Shown: positions 34,297 through 45,389 of the stretch, piece after piece
Layout of the letters: every line of letters starts with the position of its first letter
Numbering within the stretch: position 1 is the stretch's first letter
NCBI GenBank assembly: GCA_023548195.1
Contig: JAJHZJ010000251.1
Location: 372,001-436,000 of the forward strand
Source: Bettongia penicillata ogilbyi
Lineage: Eukaryota; Chordata; Mammalia; Diprotodontia; Potoroidae
Direction: 5' to 3'
DNA length: 64,000 bases
Program-made: the position numbers and the translations under genes
Notes under the pieces: generated by a model
Told to the model about the DNA's origin: nothing
Database searches by the model: none
What the model saw: only the letters and a program-made list of their open reading frames with translations

Positions 34297-34555
34297 CGGT
34301 TCGTCCTTTGTTCTCTAAGAGGACAACGACATCAGGGAGGTGATGCCATGACATGCAAGTGAATTGCGTTTAAGGGAAGGAAGGCTCTGCAAAGTCACCA
34401 GCCTCACTCACCTGGTTACTCAGCTGTAGTACCTGCTATAGTAAACCAGCCAAACTGCCACAGACTTGTGGCACATGGGGCAAGAGAAAGATGGCACTCA
34501 CCTGGTTATGGGAAATTCAAGTGGTTTCCTTGTCAACTTCTTCCCCTCTACCCCC
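34297..34555 (-). mobile_element. SINE with LINE-shared tail, diverged antisense copy
   Basis: CTCTAAGAGGACAACGACAT, GATGCCATGACATGCAAGTG and AAGTCACCAGCCTCACTCAC match the family at 44990 and 63460. After about 34400 the similarity fades. Confidence 0.6.
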
Positions 34556-35415
34556 AAGGGATATTGTCTCTCATCTCTTTAAGAAGGAAAATCTCTTCCC
34601 AAATCTCTATCTATTGCTGACATTAATAACAGAAATAAAGGTTTAGATGACTGCCATATTTTCTATTTATTAATTCATTGCCAGATATAAAAGTGCAAAC
34701 GGGTACATTCAGAAGGCAAAGAACATAACTGCAAACTACTTTTGTTTAAAGGCCTAAGAGGAATGGAACCCTGTCTGTCCCTACTCAAATTGGACAGGTA
34801 AGGGAAAAGCTTGACAGCAAGCATCTCACAGTTTCATTAAGAATTAGGAGGATTTGAGCTAAGTCCCTTTGGCAGAGAAAGTGTGGCATCTAGGCAGCCC
34901 CAACATTTCATACTTCCCTATTATACTAGTCAGCTCCCAATACTCTCGGGCAATCTCATCTATTGTTTTGTTTTGTTTTTAGGCAGTCAAGGTTAAGTGA
35001 CTCATCTATTCTTACAAACAACATTTTTTTTAAAATACTACATGACATAGTTTTTATTTTATACATACTTAAAAACTATTCACGTGTTTCTATTCATCTT
35101 AGGTTGAAATGATTTATATTTTCACAATACCTGGTGTTTTATGAAACTGTAATTATTAACATTTGTCTGATGAGTAGCTATTTCCTTGTTATTTGGCAGG
35201 ATTGTGGCTATTGAGTGGTTCAGAAGACTATTGACAATCTCACCCTTACAGTAAATGTTTAGCATGTTTACAAACTAAATAATAATCATCTAAATTGCAT
35301 AATGCACTCAATAATACAGTATCATAACATAAAAGATGACCAGTGTCATCTTGCAACAGTAGTCTAACTGAGACCTAGAGGAAGCAGGTATTCTTGGATC
35401 AGACCCATTAACACT
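34556..35415. other. Mostly repeat-free AT-rich DNA
   Basis: No family recognised; 35040-35340 has GTAATTATTAACATTTG and CTAAATAATAATCATCTAAA. It may be conserved non-coding DNA. Confidence 0.3.
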
Positions 35416-35419
35416 AGAC

Positions 35420-35596
35420 CAGGGGTAGGGAATCTGCGACCTTGAGGCCACATGTGGCCCTCTAGGTCCTCAAGTGTGACCCTTGGACTGAATCCAAATT
35501 TTACAGAACTAATCCCATTAATAAAAGGATTTGTTCTGTAAAACTTGGACTCAGATGGCTGTACCCAAGTGTGGCCTCAAGTCTTCAGGCCCCTGG
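35420..35596. mobile_element. Palindromic non-autonomous DNA transposon (hAT-like MITE)
   Basis: The left end starts CAGGGGTAGGGAATCTGC and the right end finishes TCTTCAGGCCCCTG. The centre is a hairpin: TTTTACAGAACTAATCC (35499-35515) pairs with GGATTTGTTCTGTAAAA (35527-35543) with one mismatch. Pairing extends outward through CTGAATCCAA and TTGGACTCAG. CAGGGGT-type ends recall hAT elements. No target-site duplication was established. Confidence 0.75.
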
Positions 35597-36829
35597 ATTA
35601 GACACTACTCCCTTCCCTTCTATTATGTGGCACCTAAAAGGGATTCTCTCCCTCTTTTTCCTTCCCAGAAGTCTCTTTTGTGTCAAGAAAATCCATATCA
35701 GCAAATTGCTGAAATTTGGAACAAGGTCCAATCGGCTATCTCCTCAGTTTAACATCTCAGTAGCAAGTCTCACAACAAAGTAAAGGGTTACACAGGTGAA
35801 GAATAGGGAATGAGACATAGCTGTTAGGGATGCAGCTTATGGATTACTAACAACTGATGTTATTTCCCATCAAATCTGTAAGAACCAGCAATAGGCAAAT
35901 CCTGGACTGGGGAATCTGGTCTGGTTGGTGGTCCCTGGTTTGACAAGACAGGTTATGATTGAAATAAACAGTTTTATTCTGTTGTTGAGATATTCACAGA
36001 TCTTTGTGAATCAGGGAACTCCTAACCCATGGCACTGCAACTAGAGTGAGGCCTAGTTTATCTCCAGGTCCCTCACTGGCATCTTTACTTCTGCTTAGAA
36101 TCACAGGGTCTCCATTAAAGTTAGAAAGTACAAGGTATTTCCTCTTAAGCCCAGATAATTGTGGGATCTCCCTCTTCCTGGACCATCTTACTTTGTACAA
36201 ACTTTGTCCACGTCCCAGGCATACTCTTAGTTTCAACTATGCTGAACCTAACACAAGCTGTTTAGACCCACCTCAGAGATAGTGGTTAAGAAAATTTTCC
36301 TTGCTCTTGAACCAGAAATGACATGTCCATTAGCTTGCCTCGTTTTCAACCCATGAGGAGGTCGATATTATGTTTATGTAGGATAGATGGAAAATAACAG
36401 TAGCTCAGTGTGTGCTCCAGGTCACAGTCCTCAAACTACCAGTTATGGACCGGAAATACTTTACTATAAAATCACAATTCCCTGGAGGTCTGATTCAGAA
36501 AGATTATCACTATTTGGAGCAGCTTTAATCCCTCAGTTTATGTAGTACATAGCACATTGAGAGAAAAACAAGTTGGGGACCAGATTTGAAATACCTTTAC
36601 TCTTCTGAACCTGTTCCCTTGTCTGTAAGAGGCTATCTAAGAGATGTTGGAAAAAATATTAGGTAATCCTTAAGGTGATTTATGATAGGGATGATAATGT
36701 TACAGATATAAAAGATGAATTCCAAAATGGGCTTCCTCTATGTTAAATCTGACCAGGCTCTCTGGGCAAGGCTATATCTTTTGTATGTTCTATAAAGAAA
36801 TCAGCACATGAGCAACAGTTAACAAACTT
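35597..36829. other. Unclassified non-coding sequence
   Basis: No confident element apart from a weak MIR-like stretch around 36590-36700 (CCCTTGTCTGTAAGAGGC). Frames here show no domain. Confidence 0.35.
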
Positions 36830-37115
36830 TCTTCCCTCAAGGTCCATCTCAGGTACTACTTGATCTATTAAAGTTTTTCTGATTTGCCCCCAGCAAGAAA
36901 ATTCTCCATTCTGGAATCTCTCATACTACATTTAAGCTTCTCCCATGTACTAAATCAGACTCTAACTCACATTACAGTTATTTCTATCTGACTTTACCCT
37001 ACTACCTCCTTGAGGAGAAGGGTGGCATTACTTTTCTTTTTTCTTTACTTCTTCTGACACATGGTAGATATATTTGTTGAAATGGATTGTTCAATAATAA
37101 TCCTAGTCAATAGTA
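36830..37115 (+). mobile_element. L2 3' end
   Basis: TCAAGGTCCATCTCAGGTAC and TACTACCTCCTTGAGGAGAA with GGTAGATATATTTGTTGA are L2 3' landmarks. Confidence 0.7.
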
Positions 37116-37134
37116 ATAATACACATTTATATAG

Positions 37135-37345
37135 TATTTTGTTATTGTTCTTGTCCTTTCAATTGTGTCTAACTTTTCATGACCCTTTCTGAAGATATTG
37201 TAGGGCTTTACCATTTTCTTTTCCAGCTCATTTTACAGATAAGGAAACTGAGGCAGAGTTGAATGACTTGCCCAGGGTCACGCAGCTAATAAGTCGGATT
37301 TGAACTCCAAGACTTGTGTTTTATCCATTTTACCATCTAGCTGTC
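37135..37345 (-). mobile_element. MAR1/WSINE, antisense
   Basis: TTGTCCTTTCAATTGTGTCT, TACCATTTTCTTTTCCAGCT, TGCCCAGGGTCACGCAGCTA; a shortened copy. Confidence 0.85.
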
Positions 37346-37349
37346 TTAC

Positions 37350-37585
37350 TATGTGCCAGACACAGTGCTAAATGTTTTACAATCATTATTTCATTTGATC
37401 CTTGCAACTCTGTGAGATAGAGGCTACTATTACTCCCATTTTGCAGATTTAAAAAAAAAAACTGAAGCAGACAGAGGAAAAGTAATTTCCCCAAGGTCAC
37501 ACAACTAAGAAATGTCTGAGGCTGGATTTGAACTCAGGCTCCAGGTCTGACAATCTGTCCACTGAACCACCATCACTTCCAGCTG
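37350..37585 (-). mobile_element. MIR, antisense
   Basis: CCATTTTGCAGATTT, CCAAGGTCACACAACTAAG and TTTGAACTCAGGCTCCAGGT. Confidence 0.85.
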
Positions 37586-37704
37586 TGACTCTCTATTAAG
37601 CTCTCCATAAGACCTCTTTGCCTCAGATTGAGTGCCATTGGTCAGACTATGTTTAGTGTATTGTTTGTTTTGAACAATTATATTTTATAGATTCTTGATT
37701 TCTC

Positions 37705-37960
37705 TTGCATTATGTTGTTACTGTTAAGTCTTTTTAGTCATATCCAACTCTCTGTGTCCCCTTTTAGGGTTTTCTTGCTAAAGGTACTAGAGTGATTTTG
37801 TATTTCCTTTTCCAACTTATTCTATAGATGAGGAACTGAGGAAGACAGAGCTAAGTGACTTGCCCAGGGTCACACAGGTACTAAGTGTGTGAAGTCAAAT
37901 TTGAACTCAGGTCCTCTTAACTCCAGGGCTGGTGCTCTATCCACTGCACCACCTCAATGC
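37705..37960 (-). mobile_element. MAR1/WSINE, antisense, near full length
   Basis: TATCCAACTCTCTGTGTCCC, TAGGGTTTTCTTGCTAAAGG, GCCCAGGGTCACACAGGTAC and GCTCTATCCACTGCACCACC. Confidence 0.9.
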
Positions 37961-38119
37961 CTCTTGTATTATGAATAGTTACTAAATGTTAACTGATAAC
38001 AATCCAGAATGATGCAAAGCACTAAGGGGTAGCCCATGTTGCCTATCATCCTAATTAATGGGAAGCTACTGTACTGTAATGGGAAAAGCTTTGACTTGGA
38101 AGTCTGAAAGCCTGAGCCA

Positions 38120-38206
38120 GAGAACACGCAGCTTTGAATTCAGTCAAAAGGCAACACTTGATGATCTAGAGGGTCTCCAGGCCACAAGTTTCTCACCCCT
38201 GGCCTG
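38120..38206. mobile_element. Half copy of the palindromic MITE
   Basis: TCAGTCAAAAGGCAACACTT, GATGATCTAGAGGGTCTCCA and TTTCTCACCCCTGGC match the right half of the family seen at 35420. Confidence 0.6.
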
Positions 38207-38584
38207 GGCTCAACCTTTTTGACTTTGGACAAATTTTGACTTGAACTCTTGGATCCTAAGTCAGTCAACACGCAGTTATTAACTATTTCTCTTAGTTTCC
38301 TTCTCTGTCCAATGGGGTTGATGATAAAAATAATTCAATTTAACAAGCATTTATTAAGGGCTTACTCTGTGCCATTGTTTGTTGACCAAAACAATTTTTT
38401 TTTAAAGTTTCTTTACTAGCGCAGGTCCTCTAATCACGGGTAGTGGGTAAGGAAGTAGTCTTGAAACCAGGATGACCTTGTTTCGTTTCCCATCTCTGAC
38501 ATACAGTGGCTATGAAGTCCTAGCTAAACCTGTACTCTCTCAGTGGTCAAGGATTCCTGTTGACTTAAAATCCACACAGTCATG

Positions 38585-38705
38585 GCATCTATGTTTTATT
38601 GTATTTCTATTTATTTTGTTAAATATTCCACAACGACATTTTAACCTGGTTCTGGCAAGCACTGGGGAGTGTTCGTGGGCTGATTTGACTCCCTTGCTCT
38701 AGGAA
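38585..38705 (+). mobile_element. Marsupial DNA-transposon-like repeat, copy 2
   Basis: TTTCTATTTATTTTGTTAAA, CATTTTAACCTGGTTCTGGC and TTTGACTCCCTTGCTCT parallel 21986-22115. Confidence 0.6.
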
Positions 38706-39060
38706 AGGCTAGGCCACAAGAAGATTGCCAGTCTACCTTGGCAGATAGATTCTCCCCTTGAGAGATCACGCTAAGTATAAAATCACAAGATCAGTCCTTA
38801 TCCCTGTAGGGCTACTTTTAAAAAAGCTGGAAGGTGTTGCTTGAAAGTAAATGCCTCTATTGTTTAAGGATTAAGCAGAAGCAAATATTTGGGTGTTTGG
38901 ATTAGAAGAAGGATGTTTATAAATGATCCAAGCTCACATATTTTCATGGTTCGTACAAATTTATGGAGATCCCGGGACACCAAAATTATTTGTCATAATA
39001 GTTTCAAAAGAATTTTGTGTTTTTCACTTTTGTAATTTTATTCACTTTCTTTCTTCTTTT

Positions 39061-39075
39061 CGCCTCTCTCCCTCC

Positions 39076-39158
<83 letters not shown>
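39061..39158. repeat. (TC)n microsatellite
   Basis: Two blocks of perfect TC dinucleotides joined by TTTT, preceded by a C/T-rich lead. Reading frames through it (Arg-Glu or Leu-Ser repeats) are artefacts. Confidence 0.95.
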
Positions 39159-39159
39159 T

Positions 39160-39789
39160 CCCAAGATAGTTAACTAAACTTTTCATATCCCTACTTACCT
39201 GGATCTCATCCCTCAAGTCTGATTGCTGCTTTTTAATGAGCCCAGCTTTTAGATCTCTAACTCTTTAAAAAAAAAAAAGGAAGAGAGAGAACCTGAGTAA
39301 AGCTTGCTGTTAATGAACTGTCAAATCTATTCAGGCTTTTGAAGTTCAGAAACCAGGAATGTTAGGAAAGTGTGATCATAGGCTTTTGTATTTGATAAGT
39401 AATTACATTACTGCCAAACCTGTAGTGGTCACTAGGAAAAACCCTATGCAACCTTCCTGTTGCAGCAAACTAATTCTACAGCCCCTGACACATGAAACAC
39501 TTGCTAATTGATTAATGGTACTTGGGAATGTTCAGGGACAAGGATGTTATTTCCTGCTTTGCTACTGAAAGATTGACTTTCCTATAAGCCCTTAACCTCT
39601 GTTGAACCTTCCTTAGGATGGAAATGGGACAGCCTTGGCCATACCTTGCCCACAACTACTTGAATCCTTCTCCCCACCTTTTCAAGTAGTTCAGATGTGG
39701 GGACCAAACATAAAAGCCTCTGTAGGGTGAAATTGTGTTACGGTTCTACCCATATCATACCAAATATACCTATTCTCTGAGACTTCTGT
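39160..39789. other. Repeat-free segment
   Basis: No family recognised. Words such as CTAATTGATTAATGG and GTAATTACATTACTGCC occur. Possible unique or conserved DNA. Confidence 0.3.
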
Positions 39790-39985
39790 TAGGTGAACCT
39801 TATCTTAGCAAGCCTCCAGGCCACCTTCACACCATGCCATTTGCTAGTCATCTCTTTCGGGCTTCATTTACCCAAGAGAATTAAGCTCTTCGAAGACAAA
39901 GACCGTCTTGCTTGTTTGTATTTGTATAGAAAGCTCCGAGCACAGTGCCTGATACATTATAAACACTTAATAAATGCAACATCTG
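39790..39985 (+). mobile_element. L2 3' end
   Basis: ACCATGCCATTTGCTAGTCA, AGCTCTTCGAAGACAAAGAC and ACACTTAATAAATGCAACA are L2 3' features. Confidence 0.7.
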
Positions 39986-40009
39986 ATACCTGTCTAGGAA
40001 GCTAGGGGG

Positions 40010-40250
40010 TTCATTGCTTAGAAAGCTGAGCTTGGAATCAGGAAGATCTCAGTTTACAATTTTTCCTCAGACGCTGACTAGCTCTGTAACCCCCAGGCAA
40101 GTCACAAAACTTCTATCTGTCTCAGTTTCCTTATGTGGAAAATTAGGATAATAATAGCACCTACCTCACATGGGTGTTGTGAGGCTCAAATGAGATTAAC
40201 AAATGTAAAATGTTCAGGACTATTTGAATACTTTTTACCCGTTATTATTA
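40010..40250 (+). mobile_element. MIR, sense, near full length
   Basis: TGGAATCAGGAAGATCTCAG, CAGGCAAGTCACAAAACTTC and ATGGGTGTTGTGAGGCTCAA. Confidence 0.85.
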
Positions 40251-40263
40251 TTAGCTACCTGTC

Positions 40264-40535
40264 TATTCATCTTTCAAGGTCTAGATCACATCCTGGAACG
40301 ATACTCTATCCATCTATCTATCCATCCATCCATCCATTCATTCATCTATCATCTATCTGTCTATCTATCTATCTATCTTTCAAAGTCTAGATCACATCCT
40401 GGAACAATGCTCTATCCATCTATCTATCCATCCATCCATCCAACCAGTCTTTCATTCATCCATCCATCATCTATCATTCATCTATCTGTCTGTCTATCTA
40501 TCATCTTTCAAGGTCTAGCTCAGGTCCAGCGCAGT
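40264..40535. repeat. Tandem duplication of a ~105-125 bp unit containing TCCA/TCTA microsatellites
   Basis: CTTTCAAGGTCTAGATCACA starts at about 40271, CTTTCAAAGTCTAGATCACA at about 40377, and CTTTCAAGGTCTAGCTCAGG at about 40504. Between them are TCCA, TTCA and TCTA tetranucleotide runs of different lengths. The unit is L2/MIR-like 3' sequence plus its microsatellite tail, duplicated together, probably by slippage or unequal exchange. Confidence 0.9.
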
Positions 40536-41099
40536 GCCAGGCACACAGTAGGAGCTTAATAAATGCTTGTTGATTGACAATTGCACCTTCTCCTCCAAGC
40601 TTTCCAAAACTACCCTAATCAGTACGCGTGTCCCCCATCCAACAGTAAATCAGGGAATTAAGGCCAGCCTTTTTGTGTTGTTTTTTTTCTATCTTCAATA
40701 AATATTATTTGGAGGACAGCCCAGTCCTGGAGCCTGGAAGAAATCGGACTGGGGCTGCTGCCGCCTGCCCTCCCGAGCCATGCCGAAGACTCTGGGTGGC
40801 GCGCGGAGGGGTGCTCGGCAGGACGCCCCAAATCTGTCCGCCAGGCTCTAGGGGAGGGGACGCAGAAGCGGAGCAAACCGTTATCTGAGCGCACTGCTCC
40901 CCGAGGCTCCACCTCCCGCCGGCCTAGGCTGGGTGGGGGAGTTGGACCTGCCCTGGGGACCACGGGCCTTCCGCTTAAAGAAGCCTGGTTTCAGACACAA
41001 GCTCACGGGGGCACCTAGGGCTTGAGAGGACTTTGTCCTGGCTAAAAGCTTCCCTTTGAAACCTTTCCGGCTTTACAGCAGGCGGACGAGCAGGGTAGA

Positions 41100-41150
41100 A
41101 GCCTCCCGCGCCAGCAGGCGGGGGAGCCGCGGGGGTGAGGGTGGGAGGGA
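41100..41150 (+). promoter_or_regulatory. G-quadruplex-prone tract in the CpG island
   Basis: GGCGGGGGAGCCGCGGGGGT then GAGGGTGGGAGGGA holds more than four G runs of three or more within about 35 bases. Confidence 0.6.
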
Positions 41151-41229
41151 GCTGCCTCTGACTCCGCCCCAGCAGCTCGGATGAGGGGCGGGGTTAGGGG
41201 CGGGAGAGCCTGGGCCCCGCCCCCAGAGG

Positions 41230-41316
41230 CTCAGCGCTCTGCCCCCAAGCTCCAGGGCCAGGGGGGAGGGGCAGCGGGAGGATTTGGGAACCCGGAGGAG
41301 GAGGAGCAGTGTAAGT
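41230..41316 (+). other. Predicted first (5' UTR) exon end and splice donor
   Basis: GGAGGAGGAGGAGCAGT is followed at 41311 by GTAAGT, the consensus 5' splice site. The transcription start would lie among the GC boxes just upstream. The sequence has no convincing ATG frame, so a non-coding first exon is the simplest reading. Exon start is a guess. Confidence 0.4.
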
Positions 41317-42398
41317 AGCAGCTGCACGAGGGGGTGCGGAGATGGGGGGGGGGGCTTGGTCGTGGTCCTTGGGGCGTCCCGATCTTGACGCCCCGAACCT
41401 TCCCGCAGGGCCCCCGCATCCCCAGGGATCCTGCACCTGCCCGGGGCTGTGCCAAGGTGATGATGAGGGGCCGCTGGAGGGACAGCCATCCCTGGCTCTG
41501 TCGTCTGTGACCTCTGTTCCCTTGTCCTCCCGGGGCCTAGGGCTGGAGAGGGGCGCTGGGCTTCACCCCCCCCCCCCATGTCAGCAGGACGCTGCACGCC
41601 GCGTCCGGGGTGCTGCGGGACCCTGCCGGACCGGGGGAGGGGCCTGGCTGGGCCAGGTGGTGCGGAGTGCCCTCCCCTGCACAGGTGTGTGCACAGGTGT
41701 GTGCGAGCGTGCGCGCCTCCCTCCTAGGGCCCTCTGGCATCGCTGGGTGCCGGGCTGGGTTTGTTTATCAGCAGCTGCTTATTTACCAGTAGGACACTGG
41801 CCCCGTGTGCCCAGTCCGGCTGGGAGGATCCTGGAGTGGAGGGGTGGGTGGTGTGACTTGATAAAGCCTGCCTGGCTTGGACTTAGTTCAGCTTATCAGA
41901 AACGTGACTAGGCAGTAAAGCCACTGATGTGGGTGAGCAAACATAGAGTTTCAACCTAACACGGAGAGCCAAGGAACCAGGACCTCTTTCCTGGAGGGTC
42001 CCTAGCAATCCAGCCTCCCGGGGTCCTCTCTCCTATCCTCCCCCTCTCCCACTGCCCCATTGACTCTGCACTGGAGTGAGAGAGCCCTAAGATTAGCAGA
42101 GATTTAGAAGAGGATGGGCCTGGATCTTGAAAGTGGATGTTTCCTTTTCTGAAACTAACTTTGTAGCTCCCAAAAGAACCAGCTTCCAAGGCTACTCAGA
42201 ATTATACAGGAGTTTCCCTGTTTAGGATTTATTTCAGTACTTTCACAGAATTTATAGCAATAATTGGGGGTGAGGCAGGGAGGAGAATAGCAGTATTGTT
42301 CTTCATGGACAGCAGAAGTCATTGGCAAAAAGTAATCCATGCTCCCCACTCCCTGCAAAGAATAGAGGGGTATTTATTTTTTCTCTCTCCATGCACAG

Positions 42399-42549
42399 GG
42401 TGTCTTCTATAACCCTTCCTGTGTGATGGAGGTGGATGACATTGTCCAGTTCTTTCCCAGCTTCAGTGGTGCTGACCATAGGGCAGAGTCCCTGGTCAGG
42501 GAAGAACTTGTGACTCAGCAGTTAGGACACCTTCCTTCTCTCCCATGTA
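42399..42549 (+). other. Weak candidate exon downstream of the CpG island
   Basis: A pyrimidine tract TTTTTTCTCTCTCC and CACAG end at 42398; a GTGAGC donor follows at 42550. An ATG at 42426 opens MEVDDIVQFF and stays open through the donor. No repeat family is recognised over it. No homologue is recognised, and acceptor/donor pairs of this quality occur by chance. Confidence 0.25.
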
Positions 42550-42624
42550 GAGTGAGCCTGTCCTTGAAATACATGCCTCCTTTGGACAAATGCTCTTCAG
42601 AACAAACAGCAACAGTTCATTCAT

Positions 42625-43085
42625 TCATCCATTAAATCATTCATTCAACACACATTTGTGGGGATCCCACTGCACTGAGGTATTACCAGCTGTTTAAGAA
42701 TTAGACACTGAGAGTATAGAGTCATCAACAAAACAGGACCCTTATCCTCAAAGAGTTCATAGTCTAGTAGGAGGACAGAGACAAAGTTATGAGGGGCACT
42801 GACTAGGGTTGTACCTGAATACCTGAATAACCATGCCTGTCAACTTACTTCATCTGACAACCAATGTTTATAATAACTGACCTTTAAAGTTTGCAAAGTG
42901 CTCTACATAGATAAGCTGATTTGAACCTCACAGCCTTGTGACATAGGTGTAACAGATTTTCAGATGAGGAAACTGAGCCTCCAAAAAGTTAAGTGATTTG
43001 CCTATTATCACACAGCTAGTGTTGGGAGGACGGAGGTAGATTTGAACCTGTCTTCCTGATTCATGAGTGAACCATGTTACTCACA
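42625..43085 (-). mobile_element. L2 3' end and MIR, both antisense
   Basis: 42625-42790 (TTCATTCAACACACATTTGT, AAGAGTTCATAGTCTAGTAG) is antisense L2. 42860-43085 (TTTCAGATGAGGAAACTGAG, TATTATCACACAGCTAGTG) is antisense MIR. Confidence 0.75.
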
Positions 43086-44985
43086 GGATTGGGTTGCCTC
43101 TCTTCCAGATACCCAGATCTCTCATGCTTTAATCAGTTTTTACATCATAAATTCCTTTAAATCACTTCAAAAGTAAACATTTTCAAATAAATTCCTTTAA
43201 ACCTATTTATAAATTGGAGGTTCTCCTTAAGGAATGAGGACGGCAGACAGTAGTTGCTGAGCTATCTGGATGGAGTTTGGAGCAGAATAGCCAAAATTTT
43301 ATTTGGTGAATTGCTGCCTTTCTGCAGTTTCTATGGCTTATCAGAAACCAGTCTCAAATAGGTTGACTGCTTCCAGCTCAGAATAAGAGAGGTGCTCCCA
43401 AGGAGTTCTTTTGCAGAGCTGGTAATCTCCTGAAATACGAAGCATGGGGTTTATGATTCTGTTTTTCACAAACTGTGTTGTTAAGTGCTTGCAGGATAAG
43501 AGGGAAAACAATGTTGGGAAACATATGATGGATTATGTAGGTTGGGTGAAGTTCTGGTCTGTTCTAAAGTTTCATTTGGTGGGGAGGGGAGAGTGGAAAA
43601 AAGCTGTGACTGCAGAATGATTTAGTCTTCTTAACACTCAAGTGTCCCAAAATGTAAATGAAAAAATAGGCCCAGAGATGGGGCAACTCAGCTAAAGTAG
43701 AATGAAAACATTCCCAAGAGTGTCTCTGAGATAATCAAAGAAATAAATGTTAAAAACTAATTAGGAGGGAAAGACCATAAGTAGCTACGATAGGGAAGTA
43801 GTCAGAGTATTTTTTGGTATTTTCGTGTCTCTAATTGAATTTATATTAGGATTTGTGGCAGCACTCCCTTCATTAGAAAGGTGGGGGACTACAAGTGTGG
43901 AATATTATATCTCTTGTCAGACTAAGTTAATATGTTGGTTAGTTTGGCTTTATCCCCCATCTATTTTTTGTTACAAAGGATGGCTTACTGAGTAGGTTGG
44001 AGGATGGATATATTCAGAAATGAAGGTGATTAAAAACAAAAAATAACCAATTCAAATTAATTTTTTAAAAGAATTCATAATGTTAATGAACACAGACTAT
44101 ATACTAATGGGTTTTAATGTTAATAGCTACAGAATATATGCCACACACTGCAAGGATTTATTGGGTGAGAGAAATGAGAAAGAAAAATCTACTGGAGTTG
44201 ATGAGGGCTGGAAGTGGGGTATGAGATCCCCACAAAGACCAGGGTACTGAGAGCAGGTCACCTGGAATGAATTCAAAGACTCAAGCATTGTTGAGGTCAA
44301 GGTAAAGATTTGTTATGCTTTTCAGCAGTCAAGAGTTCTTAGGGAACCTGCATCCTTTGAGGGAAAGTTTATGTAGGATTTTCTGTAGTGCAGCATGTGC
44401 CAAATATGCTAAGTGTTTTGGGGTGGAATTAGGGAGTAGTTAAGGAGTGATTAGTTTTTAAAGGAACATGCACTTTTGGTGTCTACTGCATGGGTATTTT
44501 ACCCAAAATTCATCGGAAAATAGCCCAAGGGGGGGGTGCTACCTGGAGGTGTGGTTTTAAGCCTGAAACATCACTAAGTCAACTAGTGTTCAGAGCTGAC
44601 TCAGAAATACCAGGTTGCTCTCATCAATGTCTTGTTAGACAAGATAAATGTAAGGGAGTATTTGTATGTCTGAGTCTTGGATACATATGAGTGGTAAATG
44701 TCATTATGACCTAGGGCACAGTCACTTCAACCTAATAAGTTCTATAGGTACAGCTGGCTGGTTGTTGCTGAAGCAGGCTGTGTCCTTGGGCTGGAGAGAA
44801 ACTGCTTGGGATAGTATTTTGAGGCTAGGGAGAAATGTGATTTTTAAAGAGAAGGTATGATTTTAAAATCGGGGCACCCAAGCACCCCATCAGGGTCAGT
44901 CTGTGTGCAGACAGACAGAAGGGACAATGGGCGCAGAAACTAAACTTTAGTCAGCCATCAGAAAACACCCGTAAAGGGATTCCTG
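43086..44985. other. Long stretch without recognised repeats or genes
   Basis: About 1.9 kb of AT-rich sequence, unusually free of recognisable repeats for this window. No coding domain. Downstream intronic or regulatory DNA of the CpG-island gene is possible. Confidence 0.35.
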
Positions 44986-44989
44986 AATA

Positions 44990-45175
44990 TTTGTTGTTTG
45001 TCCTTCATTCTTGAAGAGGACCATGACTTCAGAGAGATGATGACATGACTTGCAGTTGACTTTGATTTGAATGACAGAGTACTGTGCAAGATCACCAGCC
45101 TCACTTTCTCCTCCTGAGCCTTCTGGTCAGATATTGATCAGGATGACTGGAGATGGCCCAGTGGATATTTAGAGA
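44990..45175 (-). mobile_element. SINE with LINE-shared tail, antisense
   Basis: TTGTCCTTCATTCTTGAAGA, GGACCATGACTTCAGAGAGA, CATGACTTGCAGTTGACTTT and GATCACCAGCCTCACTTTC, the same family as 63459-63720. Confidence 0.7.
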
Positions 45176-45389
45176 GACTGTCATCCCTTTTCATTTGAAC
45201 ATTGTCTTTTACTGCAATCATAAGAGACTTACAAAGTATATGTGTTTGTGTGTCAGTGACTCTTTTCTCCTGCCTTTTTCAAATTCAAAATTTCATGCCT
45301 TTTGTTTCTTCTTAAAGTAAAGAAATAATAGCTTGTGTCTATATATATATTAATGTTCCTCTCCACTAACCTGTGAGGTTACTGGCATA

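Larger units (their letters stand above)
40720..41760. promoter_or_regulatory. CpG island, TATA-less promoter
   Basis: This is the only long stretch rich in G+C and CpG in the window. It holds GC boxes of Sp1/KLF type (CTCCGCCCC at about 41162, GGGGCGGGG at about 41186, GGGGCGGGA at about 41198, CCCCGCCCCC at about 41215), CGCGG words and no TATA box. GC-rich open frames on both strands are expected in such sequence and show no conserved domain. A perfect splice donor follows at 41311. The gene it serves cannot be named. Confidence 0.75.

Noticed and set aside
39004..39216. Arg-Glu repeat open frame
   Set aside because: Translation of a TC dinucleotide run.
40264..40535. CRISPR-like array
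   Set aside because: Repeats are contiguous tetranucleotides in a tandemly duplicated unit, in a mammalian genome.
41073..41911. Proline- and glycine-rich open frames on both strands
   Set aside because: They lie in the CpG island, where stops are rare by composition. No domain, overlapping on both strands, and crossed by the predicted splice donor.
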